From: Hsuehochloa calcarea
Taxonomy: Eukaryota; Streptophyta; Magnoliopsida; Poales; Poaceae
Length of the DNA: 64,000 nt
Direction: 5' to 3'
Assembly (NCBI GenBank): GCA_036346395.1
Contig: CM070599.1
Location: 39,361,232 to 39,425,231 of the forward strand
The first letter of the stretch is position 1. Every line of letters begins with the position of its first letter. The position numbers were made by a program, and so were the translations under genes. Of this stretch, positions 9,932 through 21,943 are shown one piece after another. The notes beneath the pieces are model-generated. The model saw only the letters and a program-made list of their open reading frames with translations, was not told where the DNA came from and did no database searches.

Positions 9932-12900
9932 AGGGACATATAGAACATAAAAATCTTTTGAGTAATTTAAGTTTTTAAAAAAATTCACCAATTTCATTTG
10001 ATTTAATAAAGTTTAATTGAGAATTTCTTAAATTTAAAATATTTAATTTGACTAATCTAAATATCAATTAAATAAAAACTAGTGTTATTTGGCTTCCTTG
10101 TGTTCCAAAGAATTTTTTATATTTTTTTACAGATTTGTTTTCTATTTATTTGGCTTCCTGAATTTTTAGCTTTTATTTAATTCCGAAAATCCTTTCCAAT
10201 CTCTCTTTGCCGCGTGATAGGTACTGTTCATCTGGAAGCTCCAGCCGAACAGATGAGTCCGGAGCCCATACGTCTCAACCGAATATTTCCAAATTTCCTA
10301 TCTCCTTTCTATGCAAAATACCGAGCTCCAACCGCCGAACCATCTGCGGTGTTGGATTCGTGTCGTCGTGTTCTACATCTGCATCCCATCACATGGGCTT
10401 CTCCAGGAGCCAATCGGGATATAATTTCTTGAAAGGTGATTGTTGATCATTTAACAGAAATTTGTCGCTTTCAAGCCTGCCAATATCACTTAGTCTAGAG
10501 GCCGTCTAGCAGAGTGGTATACGACAGAAGTTGTATAGGACAGAGATGGTATTCGCCAGAATTGATCTAGTGTCAGATCAACAGAGATGGTCAATTTGCA
10601 CGATGTGCCAGAAGAGTTAGCGTCAGATCGAGGATCCCAATTTACCTCGTATTAGTGACAGAGTGTGTATGCAGCCTTGGATGCCCGTTCAGTTCAGTAT
10701 TGTGTATCCCCTAAATCAGTTGACAGATTGAAAGAAATAGTGAGTTGTGCCTTAACTCAGAATACCAAGTCGAGCAAGTAAGTGTTGTGTGCGGAGTTCC
10801 CCTACAACACCAGATGTCAGCTAGTTCGCAGTTGTCATTATTTGAAGTCCTCTATGATCGACCGTACAAGTCATCGCTTAGCTAGGAGTAGATAAGCTCA
10901 CAAAGTATGTGGGTGACTTTAATCCTAAAGGAATAATAAGTAGCTTAGTTCAAGCAGAAAAGCTACACAGATTATGCAGGTTGTCACCCTCGCAGTCATA
11001 TCTATTCTTAGAATACCTGATGTAGTTCGGTGTTAAGAATTGTACGACAGAGATGACAGAGGTGTGTTAGTCTGTTCAGTTTCTGAATCTAGGAAGAAGA
11101 GATAGTTTGTCAACCTGAGTTACCCGTCAGCAGCAGAGTTCCTCAACCCCAGAAGTATTTTCGAGATCAATCAAGCAGCCCGTTGGAAGCAATCGAGTTT
11201 CAAGATGCCTTTCCTACCAAGAGCCAGTTTGTCAAGTTTTGTTGAAGCAAGAAGTTCAGTAAGAAGCAAGATGTTAGTTTCTTAAGTGTTCAAAAAAGCA
11301 GTTTCCAGATGCAGCTTCAAAGCAAGAAGGAACTTGAAAGCTGAGTTCTTTAACCAATTCTATAGCCAGCATGAATCTCGGAGACGAGATTCCTTCAGGG
11401 GGGAGGGGTTTGTAATGTCCAAAAACTTGACTTTTCAAAACTCTTTTGAGTAGTTTAGGTTCCTGAAAAATTTCACCAATTTGATAAAGCTTAATTGGGA
11501 ATTTTTTAAATTTAAAATATTTAATTTGACTAATCTAAATATCAATTAAATAAAAACCAGTGATATTCGGATTCCTTGTGTTCTAAGGAATTTTCTCGTA
11601 TTTTTTGATTTATTTTTCCTGGATTTGTTGCTATTTATTTGGCTTCCTTGATTTTTTTTGGCGTGTGTTGATGTCATCGAATTTCCTTTTGAAAAATAAT
11701 TTAGAAAATCAATAAAAATATTAAATTAGGGGTTTCTTCCGATTTAGGTGAATCAAATTTCTAAATTTATATAAATTCAAGATATAACTAATTAAACTAA
11801 AATTATGTAATTTCGAGTCAATTTGAATTTATAGTGAGTATTATTTGAATTTGTCGTATTTTCGAGTTTAGATTTCGACGACTCCAAAGAGCTCGACCCT
11901 TCTGAGGAGTTAGATTATCAGCACTTAAAGCAAGGTAAGTTATACCATTGATCATGTTGTTCCTACTATTTTAAATTATTTAATTCTATTTTGAATTACT
12001 ATTGCATGCATAATTTTATTCAATTATTTTAATTCCTGTTTTAAATTTCCTGGATATTCCAATCCCTTTGTGTAGCCAATGTTGTTAATAGGATTTTCAT
12101 TCCCTTGCCACCATAGTCAAAATAAAATTTGAAAAAAATATATATGCTTAGTCAATGCTTAGATCAAAATTTGGAACTTCGGGAGTTTAGCCAAATTATT
12201 CAAATTGGATTTAAGTCGAGTCTATGGTATTGTTGTACCATAGAAAGTTTAGAAAATATTTTTTACTTGAATAAACTAAAACGGTTTAGACTTGGGCATA
12301 ATGGATGTTTGTATGGTGCAAGTTGATGCACATGATCGATTCATCTCTATGATCGAGTCCAGGGTTGTGCAATGTTGCCTAAGTCAGTTAAGGACCGATA
12401 TTCGAGTCGCATCTTGCTAAGCTTCACCGTACTACCACATGTTCTAAATGGGTAGGACTGGGTTTAGTAAATTGTAATATCTCATTGTTATGTGTGCTAT
12501 GTTGTTGTGTGGGTGTTAGTTAAACAGTATTCTCACCTAGCGCAAGAGGGGACTTCGGCGGGTGGTTAACTCAATGGAAGTGAAACATTAGCGGACGTGT
12601 TAGCCTTGAGGTAGAGCATTAGAAAAGTCTTGTGATATTTGCTTAGTCGCACGCCTTCGGAAGCATGTAGTGGCCGACATTAAAAACAAATTATCTCTTA
12701 TGGGTAAAGTTGTACAACCTCTGTAGAGTGTAAAACTATTCGAATAGTCGTGTCCACGGACATAGACATGCTGAGCAAAGTCACTCCAGGTTAGAATTTA
12801 GTTTTTGTTTTAAAATAAATTTAATAAATGATTTTATGATGGTAAATCTGTGGTAAAATTGAGCGGTTAGCCATGTGATAGGAGTGTATCCTTCAGCTTT

Positions 12901-13396
12901 CATTCATGGAGATATCCACTATAAAACTGTCAATTTAAAATCTGATTTTAGATATTGTTTAGAAATTACCTTGAAACTTAGTATGAGTATTTAAAACTGA
13001 AAATATTCCTTCATGCAAAATGGACCCTATCATCCTCACTTGTTTACTTTTGCATGCATTTATTCTTTTATTGGGTGTAACTTGCGAGCACGAAAGTTGT
13101 GCTCGCTCTTACTGAATAATATTTATTCAGGTGAAGAATTCTATCAAGACGGTGAGGACGACTAGGCCTACGCCCCCAGACGATTGCCTGTGGCGCATCG
13201 TGTGGCTCACCTACTATTTTGTTTCCAGCTTTATTTTATTTGGCTTTGATTTTGATTTTGTAATAAACTCTTATTTATGTTAAATAAATGTGTGATATGA
13301 TTGTGATATCACTTTTATTCGACCGTGTACACTAGCTATCCTGGACTAGTGTATGAAACACAAAAAATTCAGGATCCTTCGTTCCCGGGTTCGACA
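9932..13396 (+). mobile_element. Ty3/gypsy retrotransposon relic, internally deleted
   Basis: A 5' LTR fragment (about 9950-10190) matches the first part of the 3' LTR (about 11440-11690). Between them a heavily mutated reading still shows the end of gypsy integrase: an Asp-Arg-Gly-Ser-Gln-Phe core near 10625-10650 and the downstream C-terminal region to about 11400. The strand ends with the characteristic sequence before a polypurine tract (GGGGGGAGGGG, about 11398-11408). Gag, protease and reverse transcriptase are missing. The left boundary is uncertain because the 5' LTR start is lost. Confidence 0.75.
11411..13396 (+). repeat. 3' LTR of the gypsy relic
   Basis: Starts TGTAATGTCC directly after the polypurine tract. 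The end is inferred at GGTTCGACA (13396). It contains the shared LTR module (about 12692-12760) and a perfect hairpin, GCGAGCAC/GTGCTCGC with a 7-nt loop, at 13084-13106. Length is about 1986 bp if the end is right. Confidence 0.65.
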
Positions 13397-15044
13397 GTTT
13401 GGCATCCTTCAATGCACCAATCCCAATGGCAGTGTGAAGTTTCTTGGCTCCAAGTACAATTTCGACGTTGAAATCCCCAGGCAAGTAGTTTTGGCTGTGC
13501 CGGGCCAGCTCTTCGAGCTTCTGGTTCGTAATGTCTGTTATCTATCTGTGCATGAAAGAAATAAATAAATTTATTATAGGTAAAATGCATAGATTAAATT
13601 GGATAATAGTACAAAATACACTAGTAATATTCTAGAATTTTCTACACATTTTTCCTATAATTTTACTGCTAATTTTAGTGATCAGAGGCAATTTAAGCAA
13701 TTATGATTAATCAAAACAGTAAATAAATACATAAAATCATAGAAAATAATAAAATAGTGCTAAACATGCTTCAAATGCTAAAAATGATTCAAAGTTTGAA
13801 TTCCCGATGTCCTTTTATGCTGGAATATGCATTTTCGGTGAATTCTGTAATTTCCAAGGGCTTATCCGCTAATTTTTAGTTCTGAGAAAATTTCCACGTA
13901 ATTTTTCATTTTCTAAGGTACTTTTATGCAAATTTTTCGTTGGCTCCTTGCCTGGCCCGCTTGGCGGCCTGCTAGCGTTTGGCCCAGCCCGCTAGCGTGC
14001 GGTCTGCTCAAGGGCGGTTGCTAGGGTTTTTAACCCAGCCGTCCGAGCCCGATGGCGACGGCGCCATGTGGTGTCTTGGTGGAAGCGCGCATGGTGCAGC
14101 GTTGGACAAGTGGCACAGCTTTGGGTCAGCCGCGGCATGCGGCGTGAAGCGCGACGCTGAGGCCTTGGCGGCGGTGCTACTACGTCGCGACATCGGCGGC
14201 GCGCGCAATATGAGTCTTTGAGCACGCAATGCAAAGACGGCGGCGTCGGCGCGGTGGCGCGCCGCGACACGAAGAAGGCGCGTCTTTGCGGGCACGCAGC
14301 GGCGGCGGTGGTGTCGCGGACCTAGTCACGGTGGCGGCATACGAGCAAAGACAATGGCGCGCAGCGTGGCGGAGTAGCCCGGGACGATACTGCAGTGTCT
14401 GGTGGCTCGGTGCGTCTGGGCGGTGGAGGTGCCATGCGGGCGACAAGCGTGGTGCGCTATCGGTGCGTCTGCATATTGCGCGCGCCGCACCATGCAGGCA
14501 TATATTTTTCTTGCTCTTTTCACGATGCAATCTACAATTCCTCTTTGAATCAGTCGTCTGATCAGCATTATATCGGCGACTACAAGTCATCTCACGTAAA
14601 TTAGAGGGAATTTGGACCGTGAAAATCATAAAACCAATCTTAAAAGCGATTTAATCTACAAAATTGGTGTTATCGTTCATCGATGATTACATTTGGAGAA
14701 CGTAGTCATGATGATAATGTGTTACGCAACTACCGCCGACGAGTCCGGTCTGGTGATCACGTAACGCGGCACCAACGAGCTTCCTCGTGCGTGGATCCCA
14801 CATCGCAGACGCGGGCGTTCACGCTTTTGTTACCTCTGTAGCTTCGGTTGTACTTTTTAAACTCTTTTTATTAATATATTTTTTAATATTTAGATTGAAC
14901 ACGTAAATTATAAAGAATTTTTATAAAGTATAGTTTTTAAAGTTTGATAAATATTTTAAATTGTAAATTAATGATCAAAGTTGTGTTAACAACGTCTTTT
15001 ATAATGGGAAGGAGAATACTAAAATAAAATTTTCCAGCTCAGTC
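13397..15044. other. AT-rich then GC-rich intergenic DNA upstream of GPX, probable transposon debris
   Basis: Segment 13570-13930 is AT-rich. It is followed by a GC-rich block at 13950-14480 with open frames on both strands that resemble no known protein. This AT-to-GC layout is like grass gypsy LTRs, but no boundaries were found. A 13376-13530 reading, Asn-Pro-Asn-Gly-Ser-Val-Lys-Phe-rich, could be a captured exon and was not identified. Confidence 0.4.
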
Positions 15045-15105
15045 ATGCCTGGGCCTACATATTCTTAGTGACGTCTCGTCTTCTGGGCCTCGGCCCACCG
15101 CTCAG
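15045..15105 (+). promoter_or_regulatory. Site II-type promoter motifs upstream of GPX
   Basis: CTGGGCCTAC and TCTGGGCCTCGGCCCACC lie 130-190 bp before the GPX start codon. TGGGCC/GGCCCA elements are typical of TCP-bound promoters of constitutively expressed plant genes. No clear TATA box sits at the expected distance. Confidence 0.45.
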
Positions 15106-15235
15106 CTTACTGCCCTCTCGCCTTCGTCGTCTCCACGCTACCGCCTCTCAACCACCCGCTTCTTCCTGAGCCCGCTCGGTCTCCGCTGCCGCCGCTCCGT
15201 CCAGTCGCGCCGGGAGTGTCGCCGCCCGATCCAGC

Positions 15236-16812
15236 ATGGCCGCCGCGTCGTCCGCCACCTCCGTCCACGACTTCACCGTCAAGGTAAGCTCCGCTCGCCT
15301 CGCCTTCCAAAATGTTTTTGCGCGTAGGCCCCTTAGGGGACTGTATTTTTCACATGCTAGTAGATCCCCTGCTTGGCCTGCCCCGGCCCCTCGCCCGCTC
15401 GAGTTATGTGCTTACTTTGGGCTTTGGTGATTCGGTTGGAGCGTCTTCGTGTGAATTTTGCTGCTGAGCCGTTTGATTAGCTCGATAAATGGACTAAATT
15501 CGTTAACCATTAGTTCGATGTTTTATCGGATTTCTAGAATATGCAACCTGAATTATGCAGTACGAGCCGAAAGACCGCGTTTTGCTTGAATGCTTGGTGC
15601 GCGTGTGTTCGCAGGATGCAAGCGGGAAAGACGTGGACCTGAGCGTCTACAAGGGGAAGGTTCTTCTCATTGTTAACGTCGCATCCCAGTGGTACGAATT
15701 AACCGCATAACCTCGCATCATTACTTCCCTTCTGCTCGGCTACCCTCAATTTTACAAGCACGGTGTATTTAGAATCTTAGATCGTATTTTCATTGTTTGG
15801 TCCACTGCAAAAAATGGTCGAAATTAGTAAGTTTGCTGCTGTCTTCGTTGTGGAATCATTTTCCCCAACCCCCGCGACTTGATTGTCCAAATTAATGACT
15901 CTGCCTACTTCTTTCTTTTTCTGACGGTAGACATCTTTAATTTTTTATATAGAAAAACATTTCTCCTTGCACTGCTAATTATTGCCTGACCAATTGTTTT
16001 AGTGGCTTAACTAACTCCAACTACACCGAGCTGAGCCAGCTGTACGATAAGTACAAGGACCAAGGTGTTTCCTTGCTTTTGTGTGTTGTTCCTTCACCTT
16101 GTAATATCTATCTGGTTCATGGTCATATGGATTACAAACCAACTTTGGTTGTTGGGGTGCTAACCGCTAAGTACTATGGCCAATTTGTGGTTTTATAGGC
16201 TTTGAGATCTTGGCTTTCCCATGCAATCAGTTTGGAGGGCAGGAGCCTGGCAGCAATGAGGAGATCGTTCAGTTTGCCTGCACCCGCTTCAAGGCCGAGT
16301 ACCCCATTTTTGACAAGGTAAATTTGTGCAGCATTTTTACTCAACCAAAGTAATGCATGTACCTATTTCAATGTAAAACAAACTATGATATGCTTGAGTA
16401 GGATGATATCACCAGGGATATTATTATAGCATTGGTGATGGCCGTTGAATCTTCATTTTAAGGATATTCAATCCAAGAAGAATGGTTTCCTGTGGATTAG
16501 TACTGAGTCGTCCCTCTTATTCTGTCAGGTTGATGTCAATGGCAACAATGCTGCGCCCATGTACAAGTTCCTGAAGTCTAGCAAAGGTGGCCTTTTCGGC
16601 GACAGCATAAAGTGGAACTTCTCCAAGTTCTTGGTTGACAAGGAGGGGCGTGTCGTGGACCGCTATGCGCCGACCACTTCCCCTCTGAGCATTGAGGTAA
16701 CTTACAGCACTGCAATTCACATTCACTTTGCACAAGCTGAATTGCTAGGAGGTCATCGTAACACTTCCTATCTCTGCAGAAGGATATCAAGAAGCTGCTT
16801 GGGAGCTCTTAA
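15236..16812 (+). CDS. GPX: Glutathione peroxidase (thioredoxin-dependent, plant GPX type)
   Basis: This is a complete six-exon gene: 15236-15283, 15615-15691, 16003-16064, 16199-16317, 16529-16696 and 16780-16812, giving 168 aa. All introns are GT-AG. It reduces hydrogen, lipid and organic peroxides, in plants mainly with thioredoxin as donor. The peroxidatic cysteine is Cys42, whose codon is split by intron 2 (TG|T), in the context ASQCGLTNSNY. Cys71 (FPCNQFGGQEPG), Gln77, Cys90, Trp131 and Asn132 complete the Cys-Gln-Trp-Asn active site and the resolving-cysteine pattern. There is no N-terminal targeting extension, so a cytosolic location is likely. The short first exon of 16 codons is usual for this class. 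Rice, from memory, has a near-identical protein beside HMA5. No defects were seen. Confidence 0.96.
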
Positions 16813-17300
16813 ACCATCTGGCTGGAGACTGTAGAAAGATCTGCACTTCTGCACTGTATTCAGCGCTAAAAACAAAAACACTGTTGTGTTAAATAAAAGT
16901 TCGTGATCAGCATTACAGAGGTTGTATCTGCTATATTTCCTTGCATCCTACTATGTACTTGTATATGTCGTGTTAATGAATTCACGTGCTGTATCTGTTT
17001 GGTATGCCTTTCTTTGGATCACTGTGTTGTTTGGATCTTGAAGTTTCTGAGGAACAGAATGTCACATTACCGCATCAGCTTCATGACACAAATGCAACTC
17101 TGCATTTGATCTGTCACAGCCACCAATAGGTGTTCATGCGTAGCACCTGATCTAGCCTGTTGTAATGCCCAACTCATGCGCGTTCCAACAGTTTAAGATG
17201 AATCAGAGCAGCTTGCTGCTTCAGCATATATTTCCACATGACACGTGCTCAGAAGACGCTTCAGCCACGACACAAATGCTCAAAAGACATTTTGGCCATC
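16813..17300. other. 3' flank of GPX
   Basis: Holds the 3' UTR of GPX, with AATAAA-like TTAAATAAAAG at about 16888. No further gene is visible before the MITE at 17304. Confidence 0.5.
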
Positions 17301-17303
17301 TTA

Positions 17304-17721
17304 GGTCCTATTTAGTACAACTTTCACTCCCAGCTTTTCAATCGATTCTCATGGAGCTGTACTAAACACCCTGATTCTCAAAACTACTAGATTCTGCTTC
17401 TCGCGATGAGTTGTCTCAAAAATGAACTAGCAACGAGAAGCAGCTTTCCAGCAGATTCTCGTGAGAATCCAACATTCAAAAACGAAAATACCCTTTGAAG
17501 TTGAAGGTTTTTTACCCGCAAATACCACTGAGTTACATAAAATACAATCGAAGTATTACACCCAGAGGTAACATGATCTATTTACCTCTAATCTTCCCTC
17601 ATATGGTTTTTGGAGCCAAACGGTTTCAACAGACAGCTTCAGATTCTCAGAGAAGCGGATTCTCAGATAATCAGGAGCAGAATCTGAAAAATGAGAATCT
17701 GAAGCTGTACTAAATATGACC
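17304..17721. mobile_element. Tourist-like (PIF/Harbinger) MITE
   Basis: A 418-bp element with inverted ends GGTCCTATTTAGTACA at the left and, inverted, GGTCATATTTAGTACA at the right. It is flanked by TTA at 17301-17303 and at 17722-17724, the target duplication of PIF/Harbinger elements. The interior is rich in AGATTCTC and its inverse and has no coding capacity. Confidence 0.85.
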
Positions 17722-17724
17722 TTA

Positions 17725-19235
17725 ATGTGCACTTCATAATCCTTCAACATAATATGAGTTGCCACAACTAATTTAGTTCCCATACAGATATCCGAGGTAT
17801 AAAGATAGAAGTACACCTTTTGTATTGGAATAAGCGAACTATGCATCAATATTACATTTTTGAAAAGTACTCGAAATTACAGTTTAAAACTACTTTTCCT
17901 CTGGGAACTATGTATTTGAGTTTGTAAGTATTCTTCCCTCTACAAAATCTGTGAATATCTTTGGGCTTTCAAGAACTCAACCCTTGTAACAGCTGTTTGA
18001 TTTCTCAATCATGTATGGCTGTCTTCATACATATAGTGCTAACCATTGGTCAGGTCAATGCCATGGTGCCCAAGCTTGACATCTGCAATCCTAGAGCACC
18101 CAAACTGAGGCAGAGGTGGAAAGGGTTCACCAGCCACTGCATCAGTATGATAGCTTGCATCTTCCATCTCCCAATGTACTTTCTTCTCAGTAAGTTGCTT
18201 CACTGATCTTTGCTTCATTCTTTGCCTCTGTCACCTTGTAAGTGAAGATTCAAGCAATCACCTGAGGGAAAAACACAAGAAAATATTCAGTCAAGAACTT
18301 TCTGTGGAGAGTTTCTATATCATGGCATTATGCTTTCGACTTTCTTTGTTCTGTAGTTCCACTTGACAATTGACAAATTATTCTATGTAACTGCACAGGG
18401 TTTGCAGCAATCAGTGGTCCTCCAATGCTACCTCCAAATATGCTGCCGCAGGGAGTAGAAACAGCAATGCTTAAACCCCAGTGCGGTTTCTTGACTCAGC
18501 CTCATCAGATAGTAGATAAGAGCCTTTTAGTGAAACTATGTCAAAATGACCCTGCAAAAACAATTTACAGTAACGATCAAGAGGCGGGAAGGGGTTTTTT
18601 AGGATCCATGAAGGACTGAAGGAGGAACCAATTTTCTCACGCTATATGAGGAGTTCAAGAATTTGTACTAGGCTGCTAGCGTACAAGGAATTGAGATAAG
18701 GCAAGCAATTCGTTGCTGAAGAAGGGAGTATAGTAGTATCTATCGTTTGATACTTGAGAACACTGAGGGCGAACCTGGTAAACTGCATTGTCAAAGCCAC
18801 CTGAATGTGAAGACAGACGGAGAGTTACAGTTGACACAGGGCCATTCGCTGAAAGAATGCATATGGATTTGGCATGCAGCTCCGATAACACCATATGAAC
18901 AATGCACACACTGAATCTTCTTTGACAACTAGTTCTGAATCCACCATTTTTTCTTCAGAAATAGGAACAAAGTGAGAAAAGCAGGAAGCAAGTAATATTT
19001 CCTATCACATAATGAGACCATAGACACAACCAGAACGAGGAGGTGAAATGGCTAAAACAGTCAACATTTACTGGAGAAGCCTGAGAAGAGAGCTAAATAC
19101 CGTAGTCCATCATAAATGAATCACTAAATTGCATAAAGACGGGACAAGCACAAGATCCCATATAGATTGCACCGCACATGTACAATTTTACTACGAATAG
19201 GGTGCGTAGAAACTGATTAAAATATTCTTAATTTC
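17725..19235. other. Unassigned region with two possible exon-like readings
   Basis: On the minus strand about 18224-18040, a reading ends LGHHGIDLTNG-stop and is preceded by an acceptor-like GTGACAG. On the plus strand about 18400-18619, an open reading follows CTGCACAG and ends GRGFLGSMKD-stop. Neither matches a family I recognise, and neither has a complete gene structure around it. They may be fragments of a degraded gene or chance frames. Confidence 0.3.
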
Positions 19236-19239
19236 AATT

Positions 19240-21943
19240 ATGTTTTATTTTTGCACGCAGCACCCCTCGGGACACTCTCTCTCGCGACACCCCCTCAGGC
19301 TACTTGTGTCGATAGGGTATGTAGCATTTTATTTTCGGTTTTTGATTTCTTTGTGTATTTTCAGATTTACCTTTTCCGCAAATCCTTCAAACTTCCTTCT
19401 AGCTCGGGTTTGTGTTTCAAACCTTCTCTCTTTTTCCAAATTCAATTTTCAAACCGAATTCGCAGTTTTCAAACTTTGGAACCATTCCTTTCTTCTTGGG
19501 CCGGTTTTTCTCCCGGTCCATCTCTCCCCCCGGCCCAGCTGAACCCCCGGCCCATCTCCCATTTTTCTCCCGGCCTGGCCCGGCCCGCCTCCCTCTTTTC
19601 CCCCGCCTCCCGGCCTGCGCTGCGCTCCCTCTCTCTCTTTCTCATCTCTCCCCGGGCTCGGCCCAGTACGCTGCGCTTCTCTCCTTCTTTCTTCCTCTGC
19701 GCCGCCCCACCTCCTCTCTCTCTAGTGTGTGACGCCGACGCCAGCACCGGCCCCCACCAGCGCAGCCTCCTGCCTCCTCCGCTGACGGACGCGACTTCGG
19801 CGCCCCCCTTCTCACGCTGTCCCCTCACCCCGTCCCTTCGGCCTTGCGGGACCGCCTCCGCCCGGTCCAACCCGCGTCACCTGTCCCCGTCATCGAGTCC
19901 CCAGGGTCGTCACCGCCCCAGGCCGCGTTCACCTGCTCCCGCCCTGTCTTCTATGCGCACAGACGTCCATGCCGCGCCGCCTCGGGACCAAGCGCCGCCG
20001 AGCTCCCCTCCAACGGCTCCCCCTCACAACCTATAAGAAGAGCTCCACTGCCCCCTTGCTCTCCCCCGTGCCCCCTTGCTCTCCCCACTGCTCCCCATTG
20101 CTCCCGGGGAAGTTTCCACTTGAGATTTTGCTCGTGCAACCGAAGCTCCAGGTGCTTCTTCTTCCTCCGGTACTACCGTCCATTCAATGCCGGTAGTTCC
20201 GCATTTTCCAACCTTCGGTACTACCGCCCTCTCAACCTCCGGTACTACCGCCCCCCTCCGGAACTACCGTCGTTTCAACGCCGGTACTACCGCTTCCGTT
20301 TAACTCCGGAACTACCGCTCTCGCCTCCCGGTACTACCGTTCGCCCTGGGACCAGAACCTTGTGCATTAGGGCCACGTGTCGGCTCCCGGTTTTTCCTCT
20401 TTTCTGTTTTTCTTTCCAATTAAGTATTCAATTGAAAAGCTTCAAAAACCCATATCTTTTTCATTATAACTCTAAAAATTATGAAACTTGTTACAAAAAT
20501 GCCCAGAGAGGTGTACCTCTATTATTTTGTATAAAAATAAAAAACCTAGTTTTTGGACACAAACGAGTTATATTATATTCTGGGAAAAGTGAGGGGTATA
20601 CCTCACTAGTAGCTAGGGGGGATTCTCTCCCAGGTCAATTAAGGACGGAACATCAGCAACTCCAATTTAAGCCTAAGCGTACAACTACATGTGCCAGTAT
20701 GAGACGACATTAACCAATTAAGTTATTGAAAACTAGCCTTGCATGTTGGTATGCCGTAGTAGTGCGGACACGACCGGGTAGGCATGTTCAAAGGGGCTCC
20801 CTTCACCAAAGTGTTGGGAACAAAGCTTGCCAACACAACTGCTAATACCTCACTCGACGAGGGGTACCCGGGTGAAGTGAGGATTTTCATTCACTGGGCT
20901 AGTGCAATGGTAGGACTAAATGATGTAAAGGTTTCGACACGTGCTCTAGACTGCTTAAGCGGTGGTATCAACAGATGCTAAATAAATTAGAGAAATCGTG
21001 TGTTATGGGTAAAGTTTTACACCTCTGCAGAGTGTAAATCTATTTAAATAGTCGTGCTTGCATTCATAAGCGTGCTTTAATTATCAATTTAATAGGTATA
21101 GTCTAAGTTTTCACAAAAAAACGTTTCTTATTGGAAAAATGAAGGAATGATTTATGGTTTATTTTTATTTGAGTTAAATGCCATGTCCATGGCTGAACAT
21201 GAATCGTTGCTCACAGCCGAGGAGAGTTGCGAGTTGTTGTTTTTACTTTTTTGTGGCCATAACCGAGAAGGGTTATGAGTGGTTATCATTATTTGTTCAA
21301 TTCTTTACTTACTGTCATTATTTGTTCAATTCTTTACTTGTTGTCATGTATTTATTTAAATTATTTTTAAACTTTCGTTGTAAATTACTACCTATTGTTA
21401 TTGCAAATAAAAATGGTTTTAAGCAAAATAACTTATAGAGTAAAGTTTCATCCTTTGATAGCCTTGTATTTATATAAATTTTTCTATACATTATAAGTCT
21501 TGTTGAGTACGCATTGTACTCAATCTTGCTAATACTGTTGTTCAAAGTTCGAAGATGAGCCGACGCTTAACAATATGTTCTTCGCACCCGGAACCAGAGG
21601 GTTCGGTGACGGGTCTACCTAGACCTTTTTCCTTGTCGGTTGCCTGAGGGTTGGATGGGCATACCACTGGATTTTGTCTACTTTTATTACTTCTTCCGCT
21701 GCTACTTTTACTCTGTTGATACTTGCTTTTATTTGACCGATCGACCGTTGAAGTAATAAATTTGTCGTTTAAGTTAAGTACCTTTTGCTTTACTTTGAAA
21801 TGTGTATGTATGGATGTGAATGTCAAATATTGTGAATGTGTGTACTAACCACTGGTAATCGGACTTGTACGGTATACACATAGGGTTTTTAGGTATTCCA
21901 CGCCTAGAGATCCGATAGATTTGGTCTATCACCACCTCATTCC
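19240..21943 (+). mobile_element. Gypsy-type LTR or LTR-rich fragment
   Basis: Shares the 21-bp word beginning AGCTCGGGTTTGTG and the same layout (AT-rich start, GC-rich middle, CATAACTTTT-like AT-rich part, shared module) with the solo LTR at 29922. The shared module is at about 20996-21060 and a perfect hairpin TTGAGTAC/GTACTCAA at 21503-21523. Ends are not defined. The right part is interrupted by the hAT element at 21944. The long open frames at 19251-20713 are compositional. Confidence 0.6.
20158..20345 (+). repeat. GGTACTACCG minisatellite in LTR
   Basis: The word CCGGTACTACCG, or its variants CCGGAACTACCG and CCGGTAGTTCCG, recurs about nine times at spacings of about 16-30 bp. The core is a near-palindrome (CGGTAGTACCG inverted). 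It lies within the GC-rich part of the LTR-like sequence. Confidence 0.85.

Noticed and set aside
19251..20713. Frames of 261 and 289 codons, Pro/Ser-rich
   Set aside because: They lie in the GC-rich part of an LTR-like sequence that contains the GGTACTACCG minisatellite; composition explains them.
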